Shown here: one piece after another, positions 1 to 6,241 of the stretch
Numbering within the stretch: the first letter of the stretch is position 1
Layout: every line of letters starts with the position of its first letter
Source: Chloroflexota bacterium
Lineage (GTDB): Bacteria; Chloroflexota; UBA11872
Assembly: GCA_026707185.1 (NCBI GenBank)
Contig: JAPOXI010000120.1
Coordinates: 1-11,475, forward strand
Length of the DNA stretch: 11,475 nt
Direction: 5' to 3'
Notes under the pieces: generated by a model
Seen by the model: only the letters and a program-made list of their open reading frames with translations
What the model was told of the DNA's origin: nothing
Database searches by the model: none
Program-made: the position numbers and the translations under genes

Positions 1-2
1 GC

Positions 3-440
3 GTTTCGCTGGGCACGGACGGGTCGTTCGACGGAACGCCGGGGGACACGATGCAAGCCGCGCATTTCGTGGCCCAGACCTATGCCGACCCCATTTCGGC
101 TGAGGCGCTGCTGGAAATGCAGACCGTCAATGCGGCGGCGGCGGCCGGCCTGGAGGCGGACCTGGGAATCCTGGAGGCGGGGAAACGCGCCGATGTTGTG
201 GTGAGATCCCCCGCCGCGGTGGAGGCGTATCCAGGCAACCATCCCGTGCATCAGCTGGCGTTGACGATGGGGAGCGGCAGCGTGGAGACGGTGCTGGTGA
301 ACGGCGAGGTCGTGTTCAGCCGCAGGCGCTCGACCCGGGTTGACGAACGGGAGGTCTGCCGGGCCGTGTCGATGTCGGTGGCCGAGCGGGCGACGCGGCT
401 GGGCGTCGACCTGACGGGGGACTGGCCGATAATCGACTGA
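3..440 (+). CDS. Amidohydrolase family protein, C-terminal part (5' end outside window)
   Basis: The open frame enters from the left edge with no start codon needed and ends at TGA 438-440. About 145 residues are visible. The first residues read VSLGTDGSFDG; the Asp (codon 18-20) sits in the SLGTDG motif that supplies the last metal-ligand/catalytic Asp of ATZ/TRZ-type amidohydrolases (cytosine, guanine, SAH deaminase and chlorohydrolase relatives). Downstream, 'LEMQTVNAAAAAGLEADLGILEAGKRADVVV' matches the family's helix followed by the G-x-L-E-x-G-K-x-A-D-hhh strand that re-enters the small beta-sandwich domain. 'VETVLVNGEVVF' is the typical closing strand. The enzyme would hydrolyse a C-N bond or deaminate a heterocycle in the cytosol. 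The substrate cannot be read from this fragment. The internal ATG at 51 is not the start, because the motif begins upstream of it. The family call is firm; the subfamily is open. Confidence 0.88.
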   Translation, partial: VSLGTDGSFDGTPGDTMQAAHFVAQTYADPISAEALLEMQTVNAAAAAGLEADLGILEAGKRADVVVRSPAAVEAYPGNHPVHQLALTMGSGSVETVLVNGEVVFSRRRSTRVDEREVCRAVSMSVAERATRLGVDLTGDWPIID

Positions 441-483
441 TCACTCAGCCGACCAGGTGGGAATCGCGCCGGTGACGAGGTCG

Positions 484-1071
484 ATGACGCGCGTCGTGGG
501 TGTCGCGCTCGCGCTTGGCGCCCTGTGGTTCCTCGGGAGCCTTGCCGCTGTCCACGCGTGCAAGTGCGTGGTACCCGGCTCGCCGGCCGAAGAGCTCCAG
601 AAGTTTGACGCGGTATTCGCCGGGGAAGTGATCTCACTCAGCCATTCCTTCGACCCGAACGTAACGCCGTACAAGCCGGGCGATCACACGACCGTTGGTC
701 TTGACGTGAGCGCGGTGTGGAAGGGCGTGGTGCACGAGCGCATGTACATCACGACGCCGCCGACGGGCGGGAGTTGCGGGTTTGCCTTCAGCGAGGGTGG
801 GCAGTACATCGTGTACGCCTCGCTGATCAATTCAGAGGACGCTGGCTACCAGGCGAGCATCTGCAGTCGGACGGCTCTTCTACGGGACGCGCAAGCCGAC
901 CTGGAGACGCTGGGCGAAGGGCGGGCGCCGCGAGCCGGGACGGCGGGAGCTCCGCCGGAGCCGACACAGGACTCGTTTACGGCGGGCGTTTGGGTTGCGT
1001 TGCCGGTGACGGCCGGGACGGTTCTATTGCTGGGCGGGATCCTGGCGTACGCGAGTCGACGGCGACGCTAG
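484..1071 (+). CDS. Secreted, membrane-anchored TIMP/NTR-like domain protein
   Basis: 195 residues if started at ATG 484; an in-frame GTG at 457 would add nine residues in front of the signal peptide. Residues 1-25 form a signal peptide (Arg, hydrophobic core, VHA cleavage site). The mature chain then begins directly with C26-K-C28. Eukaryotic TIMPs and bacterial NTR-like proteins likewise start with Cys-x-Cys, whose free amino group can chelate a metal. The rest fits the family: a FDAVFAGEV strand, 'SCGF' (C98), 'GGQYIVYAS', and 'ICSRT' (C127), where CSRT is the family's usual second Cys motif. A Pro/Gly/Ala-rich linker (about 140-163) leads to one transmembrane helix (about 166-190) and a SRRRR stop-transfer tail, so the NTR domain should face outward. 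The partner or target is unknown; metalloprotease inhibition is only an analogy. Its TAG shares bases with the stop codon of the convergent gene. Confidence 0.8.
   Translation: MTRVVGVALALGALWFLGSLAAVHACKCVVPGSPAEELQKFDAVFAGEVISLSHSFDPNVTPYKPGDHTTVGLDVSAVWKGVVHERMYITTPPTGGSCGFAFSEGGQYIVYASLINSEDAGYQASICSRTALLRDAQADLETLGEGRAPRAGTAGAPPEPTQDSFTAGVWVALPVTAGTVLLLGGILAYASRRRR
1068..1071. other. CTAG shared by two convergent stop codons
   Basis: The TIMP-like gene ends in TAG at 1069-1071 on the + strand. The membrane-protein gene ends in TAG read from 1070 to 1068 on the - strand. The palindromic CTAG therefore serves both genes, which overlap tail to tail by four bases with no room for a terminator between them. 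Confidence 0.9.
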
Positions 1072-1436
1072 CGCGGACTGGCGCGGGTCGACGTAACAGC
1101 CCGTCCCAGGGCATAGAGCACGCCAATGGCGGGGATGACGGCGAAGATTACGGGGAGTTCCCAGTCGCCCTTCATGGTGCCGCCGGCGATGGCCGCGGCC
1201 AGTGCAAGATCCGCGGCCACGGTCGCCAGCAGGAGCGCGGCGATGGCGAGCACGAGCATTCGCGAGGCTTCGGTCCGCAGGAGGAGCAGGAAGAGTGCGC
1301 CGGCGGCCAGCGGGTGGAGCAGCACCAGCACGAGCCGCGACCCGATGTCGCCGCCATCGGCGAAGGAACCGACGGCCGCGGTGAACATGGCCAGGGCCGC
1401 GTAGATGAAGGCCAGCACAAGCATGACGATTCGCAT
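1068..1436 (-). CDS. Small four-helix integral membrane protein, function unknown
   Basis: 122 residues, start ATG at 1434-1436 with an AGGA-like ribosome site (GCGAGGAC) about nine bases upstream. The protein is almost entirely hydrophobic, with four likely membrane spans at about residues 2-22, 33-53, 59-86 and 95-113. Short polar loops separate them (FADGGDIGSR, RTEASR, GGTMKGDWE), and the C-terminus is basic (TSTRASPR). No catalytic motif is visible and I do not recognise the family. It lies 43 bp downstream of the SRPBCC gene on the same strand, so the two are probably co-transcribed. Its stop codon uses the same CTAG as the stop of the opposing TIMP-like gene. Hydrophobicity makes the coding call safe; no function is assigned. 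Confidence 0.7.
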   Translation of the reverse strand: MRIVMLVLAFIYAALAMFTAAVGSFADGGDIGSRLVLVLLHPLAAGALFLLLLRTEASRMLVLAIAALLLATVAADLALAAAIAGGTMKGDWELPVIFAVIPAIGVLYALGRAVTSTRASPR

Positions 1437-1479
1437 CGGCTACGTCCTCGCCGGTTGCGTGCCGGGTAGCGCCCCCGGG

Positions 1480-2121
1480 TCAGCCGGCATCGGCTTCTTC
1501 GCCGGTGTAGAAGGCGATCGTGCGTGCGGCGGCGGCTCGGGCGAGCTCCGGGTCGGCTCCGGCGGCGATGGCGGCTTCGCCCCAGGCCCGGCCACTGCCG
1601 GTGAGCAGGGCCTTGCCGTCGGGTGACATGGCGAAATCCAGCGGATCAGGCCTGGGCTGATCAGGGTCCGTGAGGTGCATGTAGAGCCCGAGCAGCCCCA
1701 TCTCGAATCCGACGCCTGTTGCTCCGGGACCGAAGGTGTCCCAGTGCTCGGAGTGGTGGGCGGTGTGGGTGATCGAGAATCGGGCGCTGTGGGGGCCTTC
1801 GGCCGATACCCGGACGTCCACCCACGTCACGAAACCCGCGAACTCCCAGGTAATGTCGTAGCTCGACGGCGGCTGGCAGGCGGTGATGCGGCCGCCGGCG
1901 TTGCCTTCCAGCTGGTAGCTGCCGCCGAGTTCAAGATCGCCGGTGATCGGCAGGAACCAGCGCGGGATGCGATCGGCGCTGGTGACGGCGTCCCACAAGT
2001 CGTTGACGTCGGTCTGGTAGCTGCGCGCGAGGGTGACGGCATGGGCGAGTTCGCCATCGGGCTGGAGCGAGGAGACGGCGCGATCGACGGCGCCCAGGTT
2101 TTCCGCGACGTTGAAGTTCAT
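1480..2121 (-). CDS. SRPBCC / AHSA1-like (START-fold) domain protein
   Basis: 213 residues, ATG at 2119-2121 with an AGGGA ribosome site about seven bases upstream. Residues about 30-150 carry the AHSA1 pattern: 'ARSYQTDVNDLWDAVTSADRIPRWF' (helix in which the W-x-A-h-T...h-x-R-W-F signature sits), then 'GDLELGGSYQL' and 'GRITACQPPSSYDITWEF' (successive strands of the ligand-binding cavity), then 'TWVDVRVS...HSARFSITHTA'. A helical C-terminal extension follows, where the family often stops at about 150 residues. SRPBCC proteins bind hydrophobic small molecules, and bacterial AHSA1-like members are often stress or xenobiotic related; the ligand here is unknown. The gene lies 69 bp downstream of the methyltransferase gene and 43 bp upstream of the small membrane protein, all on one strand, so it is probably in one operon. 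It should act in the cytosol: no signal peptide is seen. Confidence 0.85.
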   Translation of the reverse strand: MNFNVAENLGAVDRAVSSLQPDGELAHAVTLARSYQTDVNDLWDAVTSADRIPRWFLPITGDLELGGSYQLEGNAGGRITACQPPSSYDITWEFAGFVTWVDVRVSAEGPHSARFSITHTAHHSEHWDTFGPGATGVGFEMGLLGLYMHLTDPDQPRPDPLDFAMSPDGKALLTGSGRAWGEAAIAAGADPELARAAAARTIAFYTGEEADAG

Positions 2122-2190
2122 GGGATTTTCCCTGCGCTGCCTGCCGGATTATGGAATGCGCGGAGCTTGCGCGCGGAGCGGCGCCTCGCC

Positions 2191-3027
2191 CTAAGGAGCC
2201 GGTCGTCCACTTGGCCCGGTCGGTGGCAGCTGCTTCCAGTACTTTCGCTTCCAGCCGTCGGCTTCACGGTACCTGGCGAACCGATAGCTCCACGGCATCT
2301 CGATCAGGCGCCGGTGCTGTTGCTCTTCGGCGGCAATCTCGGCCGTGCCCGGGCAGTGGATGATGTAGCCACCGGGGGCTGCAACACGCTCAAACTCAGC
2401 CAGCTCGTCTTCAAGGCGCCAGCCAAGGGCGTGCGACGTTATGACGACGTCGGCGAAGTCATCGGGCAAGGGTATGTCGTGGCCGAAGCCGGCCACGACT
2501 CGGATGTTGCGACGGCCCGACTGCGCCGCCTTGTCGCGGATGAATCGCCGCAGGCGTGGGACAGGTTCCACCGCAATAGCGGCTGAAGCCATGGTGGCGG
2601 CTTCCAGGGCAACACGACCAGTTCCGAAACCGACATCGACGACCACCTGACCCTCCAGCGGCGTGATGTTCGTCACCTCGGCGAAGTCCCAGTTATGGAA
2701 CTCCAGGCGGTCGTAGACCTCGGGGCACTTGCTGTAGACGACCAGGTCGGCAATCGTCCAGATCACCGTGTCCTCGGCTTGAGCAAGATCGCTCCCGCCG
2801 GCCGACGACGAATGCCGAGCCTTTGTTGCGTCCAAGAACGTTGCAACTGCCGGCGCCCTGGTTCTGAGGAAGCGGTCAATGGCGGGATGAGCCCGGAGCA
2901 CCGAGGCAAGCTCGCGCTCAGGGACCCAACGCGGGAAGTACTCGATCTGGAACGGTTCGAGCAGGTAGAGATCCTGGATGTGCAGGTCAACTCCCTTGAA
3001 CACCTTCTTTAGTCGGGGGCTAGACAA
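2191..3027 (-). CDS. Class I SAM-dependent methyltransferase
   Basis: 278 residues if started at TTG 3025-3027; an in-frame GTG eight codons later is an alternative, and neither has a textbook ribosome site. A Rossmann methyltransferase core begins near residue 115. Motif I is DVGFGTGR (131-138), which binds the SAM methionine/adenosine. The acidic residue ending strand 2 is E154 (AVEP). Motif IV is DVVITSHALGW (193-203), and the post-motif AAPGGYIIH (216-224) matches the usual 'L-K-P-G-G' turn. This is the Methyltransf_11/25 type. The first 110 residues do not match the core and contain 'KGVDLHIQDLYLLEPF', 'EYFPRWVPE' and an aromatic, charged helical region; this is probably a substrate-recognition or lid segment of unknown specificity. 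It heads a co-directional trio with the SRPBCC and membrane-protein genes. It faces the coiled-coil gene across a 231-bp divergent spacer. Confidence 0.85.
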   Translation of the reverse strand: MSSPRLKKVFKGVDLHIQDLYLLEPFQIEYFPRWVPERELASVLRAHPAIDRFLRTRAPAVATFLDATKARHSSSAGGSDLAQAEDTVIWTIADLVVYSKCPEVYDRLEFHNWDFAEVTNITPLEGQVVVDVGFGTGRVALEAATMASAAIAVEPVPRLRRFIRDKAAQSGRRNIRVVAGFGHDIPLPDDFADVVITSHALGWRLEDELAEFERVAAPGGYIIHCPGTAEIAAEEQQHRRLIEMPWSYRFARYREADGWKRKYWKQLPPTGPSGRPAP

Positions 3028-3164
3028 CTTCCGGCTCGCCTTCCAAAGCGCGTTTCCTCAGTCGTGGCTGCTGGCGCGTCAGGGATGGGCAGGAACATCC
3101 GACCGGGGAGCGTGACGCCGCCTGAGCCACCGCCGGTAAGGCTCGTCTGCCGGCCCACAGGCAC

Positions 3165-3194
3165 TTGATACCCCCGGCGCGTGCAGACTAGGGT
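3165..3194 (+). promoter_or_regulatory. Possible sigma-70-type promoter for the coiled-coil gene
   Basis: In the 231-bp divergent spacer between the methyltransferase and coiled-coil genes, TTGATA (3165-3170) lies 18 bases before TAGGGT (3189-3194). Start of transcription would fall near 3201, about 58 bases before the ATG. The -35 match is good and the -10 match poor, so this is tentative. Confidence 0.25.
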
Positions 3195-3258
3195 ATCCAC
3201 AGGATATTTCCATCGGTTGGAGGGCGGCTGCCGAGCACGAGCGATCTGAGGGAACGCT

Positions 3259-3546
3259 ATGGATTGGGCAATGCTTGGCCTGATGCTCGGGTTGATCGGA
3301 ATCGTTGCTGGGGCGGCATGGCGGTTCGGGAAGGTCGAGAAGGGCATCGCGAACCTGGAAGAGGCCGACGAGCAGATCAAAGCTGATATTCGGGCTCTCG
3401 ATCAGCGGCTGAGCGCCGACATTCGCGAGGTTCGAAAGGACGTTCGGGACGTTCGGCAGGAGGTCAGTGACGTTCGGCAGGATGTTCGGGAGGTGCGTCG
3501 GGACGTGCAGCGCATTCTCGAGCGCCTGGCCCCGCCAGCGGCCTGA
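3259..3546 (+). CDS. Small membrane-anchored coiled-coil protein with heptad repeats
   Basis: 95 residues, ATG 3259 with GAGGG ending about five bases upstream. Residues 2-22 form one hydrophobic helix (WAMLGLMLGLIGIVAGAAW). The rest is one long charged helix: 'KVEKGIANLEEADEQIKADIRALDQRLSA', followed from residue 54 by five seven-residue units of the form D-[IV]-R-[ED]-V-R-[KQR] (54-60, 61-67, 68-74, 75-81, 82-88). Hydrophobic I/V/L residues recur at the a and d positions, so a parallel coiled coil is expected, with the N-terminus in the membrane and the coil probably in the cytosol. The DNA shows the same unit as imperfect 21-bp repeats containing GACGTTCGG. It resembles small anchored coiled-coil proteins of unknown function; a scaffold or oligomerisation role is inference only. 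No neighbour suggests a pathway. Confidence 0.75.
   Translation: MDWAMLGLMLGLIGIVAGAAWRFGKVEKGIANLEEADEQIKADIRALDQRLSADIREVRKDVRDVRQEVSDVRQDVREVRRDVQRILERLAPPAA
3418..3522 (+). repeat. Five imperfect 21-bp tandem repeats inside the coiled-coil gene
   Basis: Units at 3418, 3439, 3460, 3481 and 3502 each encode one heptad. The core GA(C/T)GTTCGG recurs within and between units, which indicates growth of the coiled coil by in-frame duplication. Confidence 0.75.
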
Positions 3547-3574
3547 ACCGAGGGACCGTACGGAATTGCCGGTT

Positions 3575-3594
3575 GCCGGTCAGCGCTGACCGGC
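3575..3594. repeat. Perfect 20-bp palindrome, possible hairpin or operator
   Basis: GCCGGTCAGCGCTGACCGGC reads identically on both strands. It starts 28 bases after the coiled-coil stop codon, in the convergent gap before the VapC stop. It could form a GC-rich hairpin in RNA from either strand, but no T-tract follows on either side, so it is not a classical intrinsic terminator. A second, looser inverted repeat (GGTCCT at 3612-3617, AGGACC at 3631-3636) lies just downstream. A protein-binding site or transcript-end stabiliser is possible. Confidence 0.5.
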
Positions 3595-3727
3595 GTTCGC
3601 GACAGCGCGCGGGTCCTGGCTAGCCGCTATAGGACCGTCCTCGAGCGGACGACGCCTTGCGACGCCGGCGAACCGAAGGCTCCACGCGATTGGCCTGGAG
3701 AACACCAGGAGCCGCCAAGACACCAAA

Positions 3728-4126
3728 TCAGGACGCCGACAGGCGGACCCAGGCAATCCCATCGACGTGCTCGAACTGGCGGTCGGCGGAGACGAGGTCG
3801 GCGCCGGTTTCCATGGCATGCGCGGCGAGCCAGATGTCGTTGGTCGGAATGGGGCGGCCTTTGGCGCGTAACGAGGACGAGACTCGGGCGTAGCGGTCGG
3901 CGGTGACGGAACCCACCGGAACAACGGAGGCGAGCGGTTCCTCCAAGAATGCGTTCAGGTGAGCCATGTTTTGCGCATAGCGCGAACCGCGCCGGAACCC
4001 AGCGTGCAACTCGCCAAGCACAATCACGGAAATCAGTACTTCGTCGGCTCCCCGCACGAGTTCCGCGACCTGCCGCTGACCAAGCGCAAGCAGGCTGAAC
4101 GCATTGGAGTCCAGGAGAAGCCTCAC
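3728..4126 (-). CDS. vapC: PIN-domain toxin, VapC/FitB-like ribonuclease
   Basis: 132 residues. The start chosen is GTG 4126-4124, overlapping the antitoxin TGA by GTGA, the usual translational coupling of such pairs. The frame stays open upstream to an ATG at 4420, but that stretch is the shadow of the antitoxin gene. The four PIN acidic residues are all present: D6 (LLLDSNAF), E39 (VLGELHAG), D97 (NDIWLAAHA) and D115 (SADRQF), the last near 'HVDGIAWV'. These acids bind Mg2+/Mn2+ and cut RNA; VapC enzymes usually cleave tRNA or rRNA. Length fits the family (about 130-140). It would be held inactive in a complex with the upstream RHH antitoxin. The specific RNA target cannot be predicted. Confidence 0.9.
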   Translation of the reverse strand: MRLLLDSNAFSLLALGQRQVAELVRGADEVLISVIVLGELHAGFRRGSRYAQNMAHLNAFLEEPLASVVPVGSVTADRYARVSSSLRAKGRPIPTNDIWLAAHAMETGADLVSADRQFEHVDGIAWVRLSAS

Positions 4127-4386
4127 CGCCAGAGTTCCTCGTGAATCGTATCGAATTCCTTCAGCGCCTCGTTCAGCTCGTCGGCTTGCTCCTGGGTCCA
4201 GGTCCCGATCAGGTGGTCCAGCGAAGAACCAATCTTCCTGCGGCCCTCGGAGCCGTCGGCCAGCCCGGCGCCTTTGCGCAGGAGGCGCAGGGCGGCCTTG
4301 TTGAGGGAGATGCCTTCGCGCTGGGCGAGGCCCTGGATTGCGGAGCTGAGTTCGTCGTCGAAGCCGCGGACGGTCAGCTGGCGCAT
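4123..4386 (-). CDS. vapB: Ribbon-helix-helix antitoxin, VapB/FitA-like
   Basis: 87 residues, ATG 4384-4386 with a strong GGGAGGG ribosome site six bases upstream. Residues 1-42 read as a ribbon-helix-helix domain: the strand MRQLTVRGF contacts DNA, then helix 'DDELSSAIQGLAQREG', the turn ISLNKA, and helix 'ALRLLRKGAGL'. The C-terminal half ('LIGTWTQEQADELNEALKEF', ending HEELWR) is the acidic, aromatic segment that in this family wraps the PIN toxin active site. The gene comes first in the operon and overlaps the toxin by four bases. A repeat operator overlapping a probable -10 box lies just upstream, so autorepression by the antitoxin or its complex with the toxin is likely. The family call is strong; the exact Vap/Fit subfamily is uncertain. 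Confidence 0.9.
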   Translation of the reverse strand: MRQLTVRGFDDELSSAIQGLAQREGISLNKAALRLLRKGAGLADGSEGRRKIGSSLDHLIGTWTQEQADELNEALKEFDTIHEELWR

Positions 4387-4397
4387 GAAGACCCTCC

Positions 4398-4429
4398 CGA
4401 TGAGTCATCGTGTGAGTCATTATGACTCA
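4398..4429 (-). promoter_or_regulatory. VapBC operator: three TGAGTCAT half-sites overlapping the -10 box
   Basis: On the + strand TGAGTCAT occurs at 4401-4408 and 4413-4420, 12 bp apart, and its inverse ATGACTCA at 4422-4429. The last two form the 17-bp inverted repeat TGAGTCATTATGACTCA. The first is the core of a 13-bp palindrome, CGATGAGTCATCG (4398-4410). On the - strand the centre reads CATAAT (4424-4419), a good -10 hexamer about 33-38 bases before the antitoxin ATG. Repeated half-sites over a promoter are the standard layout of RHH antitoxin operators. Confidence 0.75.
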
Positions 4430-4514
4430 TGCGATGCCTCACACCCACGTGAAGCAATGTCGTGCCTGGTCGAATGCTGCTTGGCGGACTCCGGGTCGAG
4501 GCAGCGACAGGGGC

Positions 4515-5657
4515 TCAGAGTGACTCGGGGCTCCACCCGTGGCCGTGAGCCTTAAGGACCGATGGGTTGAGGCGGGCGCCGAGGCCACGGGTGGCGGGGA
4601 GGTCCAGGCGGCCGTTGTGGACGTGTTCGGGCGGGTCAATGAGGTCGGCTCGCCAGGGGCATTCGTAGGCACCGAATTCGAGCGGGAGGGCCGCGGGCAT
4701 GGCGGCGGTGACGTGGGCGCCGGCGAGGATGGACACGGGGCCGCTGGGGCCGTGGAGGGAGGTCTGGCCGCCCTCACGCGCTACCAGCGCGGCGGCCCGG
4801 ACAGCTTCGCGAACGCCGCCGCAGTACTTGATGTCGGGCATGGCAATTTCTACGGCGCGTGAGGCGACCAGACGCTGAAAGAACTCGGCGCCATAGGCGT
4901 GTTCGCCCCCGGCGACGGGCATGGAAACGCGGCCAGCAATCTCAGCAAGGGCTTCCGGGTCTCGTTCCGGATTGACGGGTTCCTCGAACCAGCCAACGTC
5001 AAGCTGTGCCAACTCTTCGGCGACGATGGGCGCGGATTTGAGGTCGAAGCGGCTGTGACAGTCGACCAGGAGGGTGATGTCGGGCCCAATGGCGTTGCGG
5101 GCGGCGGCCAGTCGGTCGAGTCCGGGGCGGGCCAACTCGAGAATATTGGCGCTGGGAGCTCCCGGATCGACTTCGTCAAACGGGGTGCACTTGATGGTGC
5201 GAAAACCGTCGCGAGCGGCGCGTTCGGCGGTGGCGGCGAAGTCGCGGGGGCGGCGGTTGGTGGTCAGCAGGTGGCGATTGGTGTTGGCGTAGAGCTCAAC
5301 GCTCTCGACGGGCCGACCGCCCAGGGCCTGGGACAGGGTGAGTCCATCGCGCTGGGACTGGATATCGACCACGGCGGTGCGCAAGGCGCTGACGGCAGTG
5401 GCGAGGGCGAAGTCCCGCGTGAGCTGGCTGTGCCTGAGTCCAGCAATGCGAGCGACGTCGGCCTCGTCGTGGATGGGGCGGCCGATGAGTACCTGCACGA
5501 GGGGTGCAAGTCGGCTGACGACGTCGCCGCCGGAGGTGGTCTCGACGACCGCGGCCAGCCCTTCGTCATCGCCGATCTCCGCAAAGTTCCAGCGGGTACG
5601 GTCGTTGACGGTGACGAATGCGTAGCGGAGCGAGGCAAGGGTGACGCTCTCGGCCAT
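4515..5657 (-). CDS. Mandelate racemase / sugar-acid dehydratase-like enolase superfamily enzyme
   Basis: 380 residues, ATG 5655-5657; the ribosome site is weak. The N-terminal capping domain (1-120) is followed by the modified TIM barrel. Expected metal ligands are D199 (LLVDCHSRF), E225/E226 (WFEEP) and E252 (AGGEHAYG). D275 (MPDIKYCGG) and H302 (LHGPSGP) match the mandelate-racemase Asp-His dyad, and E327 (LEFGAYE) its later acid. D199-C-H201 matches the D-x-H motif of galactonate-dehydratase-type members, where this His is a general base. On strand 2, K156-C-T replaces the usual K-x-K. The enzyme should abstract the proton alpha to a carboxylate with Mg2+; dehydration of a sugar acid is the likeliest reaction, but the substrate is not determinable. 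It is divergent from DUF1330 across 124 bp. Confidence 0.88.
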   Translation of the reverse strand: MAESVTLASLRYAFVTVNDRTRWNFAEIGDDEGLAAVVETTSGGDVVSRLAPLVQVLIGRPIHDEADVARIAGLRHSQLTRDFALATAVSALRTAVVDIQSQRDGLTLSQALGGRPVESVELYANTNRHLLTTNRRPRDFAATAERAARDGFRTIKCTPFDEVDPGAPSANILELARPGLDRLAAARNAIGPDITLLVDCHSRFDLKSAPIVAEELAQLDVGWFEEPVNPERDPEALAEIAGRVSMPVAGGEHAYGAEFFQRLVASRAVEIAMPDIKYCGGVREAVRAAALVAREGGQTSLHGPSGPVSILAGAHVTAAMPAALPLEFGAYECPWRADLIDPPEHVHNGRLDLPATRGLGARLNPSVLKAHGHGWSPESL

Positions 5658-5781
5658 GGTCCGGTCAGCCTACCGCCGAAATGAAACCCACCGGTCAGCA
5701 ATACCCCGGTTGCGACCGTACTTTCGGCTCTGGGAAGATCGAACGGCTTGAGCTAAGTACATCCCGAGAGTGGAGGCCCAA

Positions 5782-6069
5782 ATGGCCGGCTATGTGATTG
5801 TCGATCTTCAGGTGACGGACGCCGAGGTCTACGCCGAATTCCGCGAACAGGTGGCGGGGACCGTTGAGGCCCACGGCGGCAGGTACCTGGTGCGCGGTGG
5901 GTCCGCCGAGGCCATCGAGGGCGACTGGGTGCCGAATCGGCTCATCGTGATGGAATTCGACAGCGTGGCGCAGGTCAAGACGTGGCTCGCCTCGCCCGAA
6001 TTCACCGACCTCCGAGAGATTCGGCACCGATCGGCCACGGCCAACGTGATCGTCGTGGAGGGCGTATAG
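5782..6069 (+). CDS. DUF1330 family protein
   Basis: 95 residues. ATG 5782 is chosen because GGAGG (5772-5776) lies five bases upstream and because the protein then begins MAGYVIVDLQVTD, as DUF1330 members do; an upstream GTG (5770) overlaps that ribosome site. Visible family features are 'AYxxI/V'-like first strand, 'YAEFREQVAGTVEAHGGRYLVRGG', 'EGDWVPNRLIVMEFDS' and 'VKTWLASPEFTDLREIRHRSATANVIVVEG'. The last stretch corresponds to the conserved W..S.EY..l...R...a....v.veG ending. The fold is a ferredoxin-like alpha-beta (ABM-type) barrel that dimerises; the biochemical function of the family is not established. It is cytosolic, with no signal peptide. It is divergently arranged with the enolase-superfamily gene and 172 bp upstream of the first permease. 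Confidence 0.9.
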   Translation: MAGYVIVDLQVTDAEVYAEFREQVAGTVEAHGGRYLVRGGSAEAIEGDWVPNRLIVMEFDSVAQVKTWLASPEFTDLREIRHRSATANVIVVEGV

Positions 6070-6241
6070 CCCCGGGGCCGCGGGACGACGCGTTCGGCGC
6101 CGCCGGCAGCCTCGCCGATGCCGACGGACGCGTCGCGGCAGGCCGCCGCTTCCACACGATTGGATGCCGCCGTTGGGCGGCGCGCCCCAGTCCGGGCCTC
6201 GTAGCCGTACGGTTGCCTGAGGCCCGGCGAACGCAGCGTCA

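Noticed and set aside
717..1469. 250-codon + strand open frame over the TIMP-like and membrane-protein genes
   Set aside because: Low-complexity G/R/E/H-rich product crossing a convergent gene boundary; both real genes have convincing signal or membrane features.
1675..2586. 303-codon + strand open frame opposite the SRPBCC and methyltransferase genes
   Set aside because: It spans two well-recognised genes and their spacer on the other strand and shows no domain; it is an antisense shadow.
3418..3522. Short repeats considered as a CRISPR array
   Set aside because: The 21-bp units are contiguous, have no spacers and encode heptads in frame.
4127..4420. N-terminal extension of the PIN toxin to an ATG at 4420
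   Set aside because: The extension is the alternative frame of the antitoxin gene and is Arg/Pro-rich. The GTG at 4126 overlapping the antitoxin stop gives a normal-length PIN domain.
4899..5684. 261-codon + strand open frame opposite the enolase-superfamily gene
   Set aside because: The opposite strand carries all catalytic motifs of the enolase superfamily; this frame is Gly/Ala/Val-rich with none.
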